Of a stretch of DNA of 64,000 nt, positions 16,259 to 24,741 are shown one piece after another. The position numbers were made by a program, and so were the translations under genes. Position 1 is the stretch's first letter, and each line of letters opens with the position of its first letter. Source of the stretch: Bacillus luti (GTDB taxonomy: Bacteria > Bacillota > Bacilli > Bacillales > Bacillaceae_G); the NCBI RefSeq assembly GCF_001884105.1, contig NZ_MACI01000057.1, positions 62,001-126,000 on the forward strand, given 5' to 3'. The notes under the pieces are model-generated. The model searched no databases and was not told the DNA's origin. It worked only from the letters and a program-made list of their open reading frames with translations.

Positions 16259-16657
16259 TTAAATGAAAAATAATGCAGCTAAAGTAATTCCGAAGATAAA
16301 ACCAAATCCGAGTTCAACGCCCCAGCCACAACCACGGCCGCCCCAGCCGTCTCCGCAACCACAATTACCGCAACCACGACCTCCACAGCCACAGCTACTG
16401 AATCCGCCACCACAACCAAATCCACAGCTATCACATCTGCTAAGACCACCGCAAAGGTCACAACCACCGTTTGCATATGCGTTATAGTATCCGAATCCTG
16501 TATCAAAAGATGAGCGTTGTTGCATTGGTTCAATCCATACAGAGTCTCTTGTCACATCAATTATTTTTCCTAAATGAACACGTCCATCCCGGTCTTCAAT
16601 CCGAACAACTTTTCCGAAGTACCGCTGACATGTATCATAACATTTTTGTCTATGCAT
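16259..16657 (-). CDS. Gly/Cys-rich protein with C-terminal hydrophobic segment
   Basis: A 132-residue protein in three parts. Residues 1-45 are a charged, SH3-like strand pattern (FGKVVRIEDRDGRVHLGKII, then VWIEP). Residues 62-115 are almost wholly Gly, Cys and aromatic (CGxGGGF, CGCGGRGCGNCGCG). The last 20 residues are hydrophobic and likely membrane-inserted. GGAAGGAGG precedes the ATG. I do not recognise a named family. The composition recalls cysteine-rich spore coat or exosporium proteins that cross-link by disulfides, but no sporulation promoter was clear. It is convergent with the methyltransferase gene and divergent from the 111-residue protein gene. Confidence 0.75.
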   Translation of the reverse strand: MHRQKCYDTCQRYFGKVVRIEDRDGRVHLGKIIDVTRDSVWIEPMQQRSSFDTGFGYYNAYANGGCDLCGGLSRCDSCGFGCGGGFSSCGCGGRGCGNCGCGDGWGGRGCGWGVELGFGFIFGITLAALFFI

Positions 16658-16793
16658 GTTCTTTCCTCCTTCCGCATTACAGTAATACGATATGTAAAGG
16701 GGACAAGTGCGGCTTGTACGAATGACCTATCTATCATAATTGTTATGTGAAAGGGGGAATATAGGAAAAGGATATAGTAAGGAGGAAAAGGCA

Positions 16794-17129
16794 ATGAAAT
16801 CTACAGATCAGTTTCAGACATACGAAGTACCGTGGGAAGCATTTATTGAAGCATTACGAGATGAAATGAAAAAACAAGTAGGGGCAGATATTATTGATAC
16901 GATAGTTTGCAATTTAGAAGATGGATTTGAAGTGTATACATATGTGCAGGGGGACTTGGATTTTGAATATAAGGAAGCGCTGGAAAGGAAATATGGGAGC
17001 GATGCAAAAACTCCTAATGTGTTAACGATTATGTTATTAGCTAGTATTTATAGTACGAGTGAAGAGAATATACGCTTACATGCGGATCATAAAGAGAATC
17101 CGGTTGTTGAAGTGTATGTGAAGCAATGA
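16794..17129 (+). CDS. Conserved-looking small protein of unknown function (111 aa)
   Basis: A soluble acidic 111-residue protein. ATG 16794 is chosen because AAGGAGG lies eight bases upstream; an earlier in-frame start has no ribosome binding site. A region of alternating strand pattern (DGFEVYTYVQGDLDFEY) is followed by helix and a C-terminal VVEVYVKQ strand. No catalytic motif, signal peptide or membrane segment is seen. I do not recognise the family. It is monocistronic with its own terminator and divergent from the Gly/Cys-rich gene. Confidence 0.75.
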   Translation: MKSTDQFQTYEVPWEAFIEALRDEMKKQVGADIIDTIVCNLEDGFEVYTYVQGDLDFEYKEALERKYGSDAKTPNVLTIMLLASIYSTSEENIRLHADHKENPVVEVYVKQ

Positions 17130-17156
17130 AACACGCTGTGAAAGGCGTGTTTTTTA
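17130..17156 (+). terminator. Rho-independent terminator
   Basis: ACACGC and GCGTGT arms, 8-base loop, T6. Confidence 0.88.
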
Positions 17157-17200
17157 TTTGTATGATAAAATGTTAGAAAATTAAGAAAGAAGGTGTTGGG

Positions 17201-17539
17201 TTGGGAATTAAACATCTTAATTTAACAGTTGCAGATGTAGTAGCTGCGAGAGAGTTTTTAGAAAAGTATTTTGGTTTAACTTGTAGCGGAACAAGGGGAA
17301 ATGGCTTTGCGGTTATGCGTGATAATGATGGATTTATATTAACGTTAATGAAAGGGAAAGACGTACATTATCCGCAAACATTTCATGTAGGGTTTCCTCA
17401 AGAAAGTGAAGAACAAGTAAATAAGATGAATCAAAGATTGAAGGAGGATGGATTTTTGGTCGAACCTCCTAAACGTGCACATGCGTACACGTTTTATGTT
17501 AAAGCACCTGGTGGATTTACAATTGAAGTGATGTATTAA
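17201..17539 (+). CDS. VOC-superfamily (glyoxalase/bleomycin-resistance-like) protein
   Basis: A 112-residue single-domain VOC protein. It opens with the strand IKHLNLTVADVVAAREFLEK and a YFGL turn, and ends with the typical YVKAPGGFTIEVMY strand, whose Glu is a usual metal ligand; the first-strand His (H4) is another. A half-length protein of this kind dimerises to form the active site. The substrate is unknown. The start is TTG with GAAGGTG upstream. Confidence 0.8.
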   Translation: MGIKHLNLTVADVVAAREFLEKYFGLTCSGTRGNGFAVMRDNDGFILTLMKGKDVHYPQTFHVGFPQESEEQVNKMNQRLKEDGFLVEPPKRAHAYTFYVKAPGGFTIEVMY

Positions 17540-17585
17540 TTTAAAATCGAACTTTTTGTTATGTGTTTTCAATATGAAAAGTAGG

Positions 17586-17625
17586 AAAAGTCTGCTTTAA
17601 GTGTAGAACTTAAACAGGCTTTTTT
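17586..17625 (+). terminator. Terminator with a long imperfect stem
   Basis: AGTCTGCTTTAAGT pairs with ACTTAAACAGGCT (one bulge), then T6. Confidence 0.82.
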
Positions 17626-17795
17626 ACTTATATAATTGGATAAGTAATGGTAGAAAAAATATTACCAAGTGTATATTACTGTTTACATAATAAAGTTATG
17701 ATAGGTTAGTTGTCCTAAAATACAAGTCATATATCTTGTTTCCTCTCATAAATTTAAACATAGGAATTTGTCTACAAAGGTGGCGAAGCCTCATC

Positions 17796-19892
17796 ATGAA
17801 AATCCGAATTTGTGCCACGTTCATGTTGTTTCTATTTATATGTTTACCTTTATCAGCTTTTGCAAAAGGAGAGGAGGCAAAGGAAAGGGTCGTTTCACTT
17901 GTATATGACGATTCGGGCAGCATGAGAAATAACGATCGCTGGAAATATGCCAATTACGCTTTGCAAAGTTTGGTTGCGCTATTAGATGAAAAAGATACAT
18001 TTTCTTACGTTCCAATGAGCAAGCCGAATGATCCATTAAACATTTCGTTAACGAAGGATAAGAGACAAACAGAAATTGAGGGAATTGGAGCATGGAAAAC
18101 GTATTTAAATACTCCGTTTAGCGCAGTAGAAACGGCAATGCAATCTATAAAAAAGGAAGCAGATATAGATGGAAAACGTGAATTTTGGCTTATTGTCTTA
18201 ACTGACGGGGCATTTAATGATTTAGAAAAAGATAAGATTGGTGGAAAAGAACAAATTACACAGAAGTTAGCACAGTTTAAGAAGGAAATGGATGTAAAAA
18301 AGATATCGTTACATCCAATTTTAATTACGATGGAAGAGGATTTAGGAAAACAAGAAAAGGAGCAACTAAATACGTTTAAGGAAATATGGAAGAAAGAGAT
18401 AAATGGAGTTACGATGCCATCTAGTGGAGAGGATGGTATTGTAAAAAGCGTCAATCAAGTGGCAGCATTAGTTGCAAATCGTGATCCGTTTTCCTCTGTT
18501 GAATCAATTGTAAAAACGAAAGTAGTAGGGAAGAAAGTAGAGATTACAACACCATTTCCGTTAAAGCGTATGACGCTTGTACGACAATCGCCTTCTTTAT
18601 CTAATTATCAGGTCACACAAATTTCTAAACCATTACAATTACAATCTTCTTTTTCCATACATGCACCAGGCGAAGCGAAATTGTTCGGAAATATAGTTCA
18701 TATCAGTACGGAAAATGAGGAAGTTATTAAACCAGGAACTTATACGATAGAAGTGGATCGGGACATTGAGAAAGAAGGGTTACAAGTACTAGTCGAACCG
18801 GCGCTTAACTATAACGTTTCTACTTATGACAAAGAGGATAAGAATAGAAAAAATGTTGAGGAAATGTATGAAGGTGTGACAGCTGTTATTGAAGCGAAAC
18901 CTACTGAGTTGCCAGTTCAGTCTTCTTACTTCCAGGCAGAAGTAGAAATAGAGGGAAAGCAATATGCGATGAAGTGGGACGATAACAGACATGTGTTTTA
19001 TTACGAAACGAAGCTTACTAAAGGATTAGTACGCGGGAAAGTTCATATGAACATAAAGGGATTTTACAGACAGACGAAAGAATTTAAAATCGAAACAACT
19101 GAAAAGCCTAAATTATCACTTCAAACTGTTACGAAAGCTTATGAAGAAAAAGTAACGAATTTAGAGAATAGTAAACCATTTATATTACAACCACAGTTAG
19201 ATGATAAGCCGATGACAGAAGAGGCTGTAAAGAAACTATTAAAATCTACTGGTGTCACATCTGAACAATCAATCAACTATGAAATAAAACAACATGGCAA
19301 TCAAATTTATCTTTATCCTCGACCTCATTACTCCGACACGTTCAATTTTACAGATACCGGCACCGTAGAAGCTACCATCATAGTACAGGATTCAAAGTTA
19401 CAAGAAGTAAAGAAAAAAATATCACTTCATATTCAAAATGCGCCGTTCTATGAAAAGTATGCGCTTATTTTTAAGCTTGTTATTCCTATTACGTTATTAC
19501 TGATAATAGTAGGAATAATCGTGTTAGGATGGATTATTCGTCCGAGGTTTCACCGGAAAGCACTTTTGTATTACGAATGGGATCAAGAGGTAGCGAAAGA
19601 TTGGTTATATCAATCCGAGCCGGAATTACTTAAAAATAAATGGTGGAAACATTATTTTGGTATTCCATTTAGAGCGGAAAGAAAGACTGTTCAATCCGTT
19701 ACATTTATAGCAAAGAAAGGATCGAAATCTATCTTTGTAGCGAAAGAGTCACAAGTAGTAGGAATGATTATTGATGGGATGTTTATAACAGAGGATGAGG
19801 TTGGAATAGAACATAAGACACTATATCCAAATGAACTTTTAGTAATTGATAGAGGATATGGTAAGGAGATTTACAAATACGAGTGTGAATAA
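17796..19892 (+). CDS. Secreted/membrane-anchored von Willebrand factor A (VWA) domain protein
   Basis: A 698-residue protein. A signal peptide (MKIRICATFMLFLFICLPLS, cleavage near AFA-K) is followed by a VWA domain at about residues 30-210. The MIDAS metal site is visible as YDDSGSM (D38, S40, S42) and LTDG (D137). Beta-rich, Ig-like segments follow, then a transmembrane helix at about 557-581 and a basic cytoplasmic tail of about 117 residues. The chosen ATG has AGGTGG 12 bases upstream. The next gene encodes a tubulin-like GTPase, so this is probably a membrane receptor whose tail meets a cytoplasmic polymer or ATP/GTPase. It should face outward and bind protein or wall ligands through the metal site. 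Confidence 0.85.
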   Translation: MKIRICATFMLFLFICLPLSAFAKGEEAKERVVSLVYDDSGSMRNNDRWKYANYALQSLVALLDEKDTFSYVPMSKPNDPLNISLTKDKRQTEIEGIGAWKTYLNTPFSAVETAMQSIKKEADIDGKREFWLIVLTDGAFNDLEKDKIGGKEQITQKLAQFKKEMDVKKISLHPILITMEEDLGKQEKEQLNTFKEIWKKEINGVTMPSSGEDGIVKSVNQVAALVANRDPFSSVESIVKTKVVGKKVEITTPFPLKRMTLVRQSPSLSNYQVTQISKPLQLQSSFSIHAPGEAKLFGNIVHISTENEEVIKPGTYTIEVDRDIEKEGLQVLVEPALNYNVSTYDKEDKNRKNVEEMYEGVTAVIEAKPTELPVQSSYFQAEVEIEGKQYAMKWDDNRHVFYYETKLTKGLVRGKVHMNIKGFYRQTKEFKIETTEKPKLSLQTVTKAYEEKVTNLENSKPFILQPQLDDKPMTEEAVKKLLKSTGVTSEQSINYEIKQHGNQIYLYPRPHYSDTFNFTDTGTVEATIIVQDSKLQEVKKKISLHIQNAPFYEKYALIFKLVIPITLLLIIVGIIVLGWIIRPRFHRKALLYYEWDQEVAKDWLYQSEPELLKNKWWKHYFGIPFRAERKTVQSVTFIAKKGSKSIFVAKESQVVGMIIDGMFITEDEVGIEHKTLYPNELLVIDRGYGKEIYKYECE

Positions 19893-19964
19893 TAGATGGG
19901 AAAAGAGGAGCGTATTATCTTTCCCTTCTCTTTTCAAACAAGCAAGAATAGGAAGGTGGTTCAC

Positions 19965-22900
19965 ATGACGTTACAAGTTCCAACGATATTAATTGGTTTA
20001 GGTGGAATCGGTAGTACTGTGACACATCAAATATATGAAAGGCTGCCTGAGGAACGCCGAAAAAAAGTAGCAATGCACGTATTTGATACAGATGTGAATA
20101 CATTGAGTAAATTTGATCATATTCGAAAGTTTAAGACGCAAACAAGTTCTAGTAAAACGCCTAGGGAGTATATTGCGGGAGATCCAACGATTCCAGAATG
20201 GTTTCCGATGGATCCAACTATACTTGATAAACCGTTAACAGAAGGAGCCGGACAGTTACGTGTCATTTCCCGTTTAGCATTACGCGCTGCGATGAAAGAA
20301 GATAAATTGACGTCCTTTTGGCAAGAAATTGAGAAGATTTTTCCGGTTACAAGTGACCAGACAGAATATGGAGTACGTGTCATTATAGTAACATCACTAG
20401 CGGGCGGAACAGGTTCGGGGATGTTTCTACAAATCGCATTATACTTACGTGAAATGCTTCGAAAAAAACTGCAGCATCACAACATTTTAATACGTGGTGC
20501 GTTTCTAATGCCGGACGTTTTAGTGAAGACGAGGACAGTTAGTGCGAAAGAGTTTGAAACGGTGCAAGCAAACGGCTATGCATCGTTAAAAGAATTACAT
20601 GCCATTACACTCGGTTCTACTGGAGAATTATCAAAACGTGGCGGAGTGACGATTGAATTAGAATATCGACCCGATCAAGTAGACGAAGACGGGAGAACGA
20701 ATCATACGATTAAACAACATCATTTACCGTACAATTACTGTTTCTTATACGATTACGAAAATCTACATGGACACCATCTGCACAATTTATCAGATTATAT
20801 GGAGCAAATGGCAAATACTATTTATTTACAGTTATTTAGCCCGATGTCTGCAAATCATTTTGCACAGGAAGATAATCAAATTCAGCAATTAGCAGAATCG
20901 AGTGGGAAAGGGCGGTATTGCGGAGCAGGAACGGCAAAGATTATTTATCCATATGAGCACGTGTTAAAATATTGTGCTTTAAAATGGGCTGTGCAAGGTT
21001 TAGATGAATCGTGGCTTCATTTAGATCAATTGTTTCAAGAAAAGAAACAAAGATACGATCAAGATGTAAAACGTGGTATGCAGCGTGAAAAGCCAGAGCG
21101 TGGGAAGAGTTATTTAGAAGACTTAGAACATCTTGCTACTCGCCCAGAACAAGCTCATATTTTCTATAGACAAATGTACAATGAAACACGTGAAGGAGCA
21201 GAGGGAGGCAAAATCGGGGTTGCGAAATCTAAACTGTTTTTAGAGGCTGTAGAAAGTTATGTACAGCGGACGGTGCAAAAAGATGAGGAATTAAATCGCT
21301 TGCAGCACGAGTGCAAAATTTCAGCTGCGAAACTGAAAATGATGGAACAAATGAAAGGGGAAGTAGCAAGGGTTGATCATGCGGTTCGTTTATATGCGTA
21401 TGCGATTCCGAGTCGTGTACATGAACATGTAACAACTCTTTTATATGACATGATTGAATCGGATCGGTTTTCACAAAGTGGATCTGAAGGACAGTCATAT
21501 CAATTGAATACATGGTTTTTAAAGAAGACAGACCCTGTCCATCCAGTAGCAGCTCGTTTTATGTTATACGAAATTCGAAAGCAGTTAGTAGAAAAAATGA
21601 ATCGACTCCATGAAAATAATGAACAAAAGCGTAATTTAATTCAAAACTACGATAAGAAATTTAATGTAAGTAATGTTGATGGAACGGTAACTGCTGTTCG
21701 CCGAGTAGAAATTGCTCAGCAACAAGGCTGGTTTGGAAAAATGGTTAATAATCAGCAACGTCTATTCAAAAAAGAGTTTGAAGACATCGTAACGCAATAT
21801 GTACACAAATTAAATGAGTATCGTAAAGAAATGTTATTAGAACTTGTGTATCAATCACTATATCAAGCAGTTAGTAAAATGATTCAATATTGGGAAAGGT
21901 TTTTTGATAATTTACACGAAACACGTGAAAATTTATTATTTGAAATTCAAAAACGAAGTAAGGAATTTGAAGGGAAAACAAACCCAACGAATGTATACGT
22001 ATTAGCTGAAGAGAAGTTGCAAGAAAAGATTTGGCAAGATATGCAGCAACATTTAAATTTAGGTGTATTACCGAAAGATATATCTGCGGAAATTTATATG
22101 AGTTTGTACGGGGAATATTGCAGGGATGCGAAAACGGAAGAGATTCAGTCGAAAAAGGTTGAAGATTTCTACCGTGAACATATACTGAGCTATTGTTATG
22201 ACGAACTACAAATACGCTATCGTGATAAATTAGAGCTGAATATTGTAGAGGCATTACGAAAAGAAGCGGATTATAAGAAGCGTGATCGCGATGAATACGT
22301 CCGTGAAAAAATTGAAGACTTATTCCATTTAGCAAGTCCGTTCGTACCGAAAGTTTCCCATCATAGGGAATTACAATATTGGGGTATACATCCATCTTTA
22401 AAGAAAGAACTGCAAGAGGAATTAATTCAAGAGATGTTTAAAGAAAAAGATACAGTACATGAAGCCTTTTCGCCGTTTGAAGTAATCTGTTATCGGGCGC
22501 ATTACGGCTTGTCGCTACAAGACTTTCCTAAATTATCATCAGGGCATATTGCAAACGGCTTTATGAATGATAAGGGTGACTACTTCCAATCATATTATCG
22601 CCGAGTGAACAAATTAAATAGTAAAAAATCTAGTTTGACACCGCATTTAGATAAGTATTGGCACTTACCGGCCTTTATGCCAGACTTGAATGCAACTCAA
22701 ACAAAATTAGATTACGATAAATGTAATCGAGCTCTTCTATACGCGTATATGTATCGCTGGATTAGTTTAGTTGCTGTTGATGGGCAGTTTGTGTATCAAT
22801 ATAACGGTGTAGGACGTAGCTTCTTAATTCAGTCTATGGGAAAAAATATTTCAAGCGAAAGTTATAAACTACACAGAGCATTGCTTCATAATCCGTTCAT

Positions 22901-23327
22901 TTATGAAAACATCTTGTCCAGGTTTGAGGAAGAACAAGAAAAAGCTATGATACAAGGTGGACATTTATATACACACCCATTCGTATTAGGGGCACAAGAT
23001 GTAAGATGGCTCAGAAAAGAACACGTTCATAATCTTTTAGATATGATTTTAATGTATGACCGTGAAGCGAAATATGATCCGACGTTAGAAGAAACATCAG
23101 ATGAATTATTAAGATTATTCCTTGATGAAATTGAGTTATACTTCCAAAACTATTATGGTACTGGTGCGGATATGGTTGCGAAGAAAGAAAAAGAAATGTT
23201 TATTAAACAATTGTGGGATCGTTCGTATGCGAAAGGATATGTGGATCCAAATAGTGCACCGTATAAAAAGTGGCAAAATTTATTACACGTTCACGATGAA
23301 GAAGAATCGCCAAAAACGAATGTATAA
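19965..23327 (+). CDS. Large tubulin/FtsZ-like GTPase (Tubulin_2-type)
   Basis: A 1120-residue cytoplasmic protein without signal peptide or membrane helix. The N-terminal 220 residues form a tubulin-superfamily nucleotide-binding domain: a glycine loop ILIGLGGIGSTVT (8-20), VFDTD after strand 2 (39-43), EGAGQLRVISRLA (93-105) and the tubulin signature loop SLAGGTGSGMF (144-154). The rest is a long helical, charged region not found in FtsZ (about 380 residues) or tubulin. I take ATG 19965 because GGAAGGTGG precedes it; an in-frame ATG at 19896 lacks a good site. By family knowledge such proteins were found by comparative genomics next to VWA genes and proposed to act in membrane remodelling. 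Here it directly follows a VWA membrane protein. Confidence 0.85.
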   Translation: MTLQVPTILIGLGGIGSTVTHQIYERLPEERRKKVAMHVFDTDVNTLSKFDHIRKFKTQTSSSKTPREYIAGDPTIPEWFPMDPTILDKPLTEGAGQLRVISRLALRAAMKEDKLTSFWQEIEKIFPVTSDQTEYGVRVIIVTSLAGGTGSGMFLQIALYLREMLRKKLQHHNILIRGAFLMPDVLVKTRTVSAKEFETVQANGYASLKELHAITLGSTGELSKRGGVTIELEYRPDQVDEDGRTNHTIKQHHLPYNYCFLYDYENLHGHHLHNLSDYMEQMANTIYLQLFSPMSANHFAQEDNQIQQLAESSGKGRYCGAGTAKIIYPYEHVLKYCALKWAVQGLDESWLHLDQLFQEKKQRYDQDVKRGMQREKPERGKSYLEDLEHLATRPEQAHIFYRQMYNETREGAEGGKIGVAKSKLFLEAVESYVQRTVQKDEELNRLQHECKISAAKLKMMEQMKGEVARVDHAVRLYAYAIPSRVHEHVTTLLYDMIESDRFSQSGSEGQSYQLNTWFLKKTDPVHPVAARFMLYEIRKQLVEKMNRLHENNEQKRNLIQNYDKKFNVSNVDGTVTAVRRVEIAQQQGWFGKMVNNQQRLFKKEFEDIVTQYVHKLNEYRKEMLLELVYQSLYQAVSKMIQYWERFFDNLHETRENLLFEIQKRSKEFEGKTNPTNVYVLAEEKLQEKIWQDMQQHLNLGVLPKDISAEIYMSLYGEYCRDAKTEEIQSKKVEDFYREHILSYCYDELQIRYRDKLELNIVEALRKEADYKKRDRDEYVREKIEDLFHLASPFVPKVSHHRELQYWGIHPSLKKELQEELIQEMFKEKDTVHEAFSPFEVICYRAHYGLSLQDFPKLSSGHIANGFMNDKGDYFQSYYRRVNKLNSKKSSLTPHLDKYWHLPAFMPDLNATQTKLDYDKCNRALLYAYMYRWISLVAVDGQFVYQYNGVGRSFLIQSMGKNISSESYKLHRALLHNPFIYENILSRFEEEQEKAMIQGGHLYTHPFVLGAQDVRWLRKEHVHNLLDMILMYDREAKYDPTLEETSDELLRLFLDEIELYFQNYYGTGADMVAKKEKEMFIKQLWDRSYAKGYVDPNSAPYKKWQNLLHVHDEEESPKTNV

Positions 23328-23384
23328 TGAGTGAAAAGGGAATCCTTAAGAGTGGCAATACAACTTTAGAAAAGAGGGATTCCG

Positions 23385-23519
23385 ATGCCATTTTTAGGAA
23401 GTGTATATCAAATATTTGGATTGTATCCAGAAATTTATTATGGGATGATTTCAGCTGAAATCGCGGAGCAACAAAGGTTGGAACAGGCGGAAAACGAAGA
23501 AAAAGAAACAGAAGCATGA
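23385..23519 (+). CDS. Small peptide (44 aa) downstream of the tubulin-like gene
   Basis: ATG 23385 has AGAGGGA upstream and encodes 44 residues. The first 25 are hydrophobic/aromatic (MPFLGSVYQIFGLYPEIYYG), and the rest is a charged helix (AEIAEQQRLEQAENEEKETE). It lies 57 bp after the GTPase gene and before a strong terminator, so it looks like the last gene of the VWA operon. An amphipathic membrane-binding peptide or a subunit of the GTPase complex is possible; no family is recognised. Confidence 0.65.
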   Translation: MPFLGSVYQIFGLYPEIYYGMISAEIAEQQRLEQAENEEKETEA

Positions 23520-23551
23520 TTATATAGGCAGTTTCAAAATAGAAAGAGAAT

Positions 23552-23600
23552 AACACTCTATTTGCCCTTTGAACGTATAGGAGCAAATAGAGTGTTTTTT
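23552..23600. terminator. Terminator between convergent operons
   Basis: AACACTCTATTTGC (23552-23565) pairs perfectly with GCAAATAGAGTGTT (23583-23596), then T6 on the plus strand. It ends the VWA/GTPase operon; the germination operon ends on the opposite strand just beyond. Confidence 0.9.
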
Positions 23601-23601
23601 A

Positions 23602-24741
23602 CTATTTAATAATACCGCTTTCTAAAATTTTAATTGTAGATGTTACTTTTACACTTGCCTTTGAAAAAGCTTTCGGCCAATCGTCTTCAACCTTTTTCCA
23701 TTCTTTATATTGAAATGCTCTCGCATAATCACCAAATCCGAATGGATCAAGTTGCTGTTTTTGAATTTTGTGGATTAATTCATTTAAATCTTTATTTAGT
23801 TGTTTTGTAATAAGTGCAGTTAATTTCTTATTGTCTTTATCTATATCCATGTTGAATGTCATCTCAGCTATGGATATATTAAAATTCATTTTAATATTAA
23901 ATTGGAAGCGGTTATCGCTATAGCCGGTCCCAATCATACGTTTCATAGTAAGAACGTTTATTGTTATGAAATCGCCGCCGTCTGTATCTTTTAAAGCACT
24001 ATTACTTTCAACCAAATCAGAAGGCATCTTCATTGTAAGAGAAACGGGTGTATTAGCCTTCTTTTGTAACAAAAGAAGAAGGGCGCTTTCATAACGATCT
24101 AATGACATTTTATAGATTCCTCGAGAAGTTAATAGTGCGGAACCAGTAACAATTACGTCTTTTTTTTCTTTTTTTATTTCTGAAATTGCAGGTGTAATCC
24201 CTTTATTAAACGTTTGTCTGTGAAATTCATGGAATGTGGTAAAAACAGTCCGATTGTATAGTTTGTTCGTATTAATTAAATCTGTTAAATACTCAGGAAG
24301 AGAGGGCTTATCTTTAAAATTATTATATATAACAGAAGAAATGGGACCATTTACTGCAACCATGCGCATATTTCCAGTGTTTTTAGGATCACGATACCAA
24401 ACATCAAGGTAAGGCATTGCACCTTCCTGTTTTAAAAAATTAGTGCTAAATAAAATGAGCTGTAATTTTTCTGTAGAAACTAAACCGTTGCTTGAGCTGT
24501 TAAATGTTGCTTTTGCTTCTCGGGGCGTTTTTACTTTCGCTTCATGGGTTTCGTATTTTTTAGCAACATCTTCATTGAAAATTGGATTTACGTGATACAC
24601 AATTAATTTTCCTTTTGCTTGTGCATCAAAACCGTAAATTAATGAAATGGATTGCTTTTCTAAATCGAGCCGATCGCCACAGCCTGTCAAAAAGATTAAG
24701 AAGAAATAGCACAGTATAGTGAAATGAATAAAGCGTCTCAT
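23602..24741 (-). CDS. Spore germinant receptor C subunit (GerAC/GerKC family lipoprotein)
   Basis: A 379-residue lipoprotein with signal MRRFIHFTILCYFFLIFLTG and lipidated C21 (LTGC). The mature part begins with GDRLDLEKQSISLIYGFD, the standard N-terminus of Ger(x)C proteins (W/L-D-x-x-E...). The C-terminal domain contains the conserved KKLTALITKQLNKDLNELI helix region. By family knowledge the C subunit sits on the outer face of the spore inner membrane in a complex with A and B subunits and is needed for response to germinants. It is the last gene of the operon, directly adjacent to the B gene. Confidence 0.92.
   Translation of the reverse strand: MRRFIHFTILCYFFLIFLTGCGDRLDLEKQSISLIYGFDAQAKGKLIVYHVNPIFNEDVAKKYETHEAKVKTPREAKATFNSSSNGLVSTEKLQLILFSTNFLKQEGAMPYLDVWYRDPKNTGNMRMVAVNGPISSVIYNNFKDKPSLPEYLTDLINTNKLYNRTVFTTFHEFHRQTFNKGITPAISEIKKEKKDVIVTGSALLTSRGIYKMSLDRYESALLLLLQKKANTPVSLTMKMPSDLVESNSALKDTDGGDFITINVLTMKRMIGTGYSDNRFQFNIKMNFNISIAEMTFNMDIDKDNKKLTALITKQLNKDLNELIHKIQKQQLDPFGFGDYARAFQYKEWKKVEDDWPKAFSKASVKVTSTIKILESGIIK

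Noticed and set aside
16263-16487. Plus-strand Pro/Gln-rich frame opposite the Gly/Cys-rich gene
   Set aside because: It is the complement of Gly/Cys codon repeats. The opposite frame has an ideal ribosome binding site and a domain-like N-terminus.
16658-16740. Sigma-K-like -10 (CATATCGTA, minus strand) upstream of the Gly/Cys-rich gene
   Set aside because: No AC -35 element lies at the needed 16-17 bp spacing, so the match is weak.
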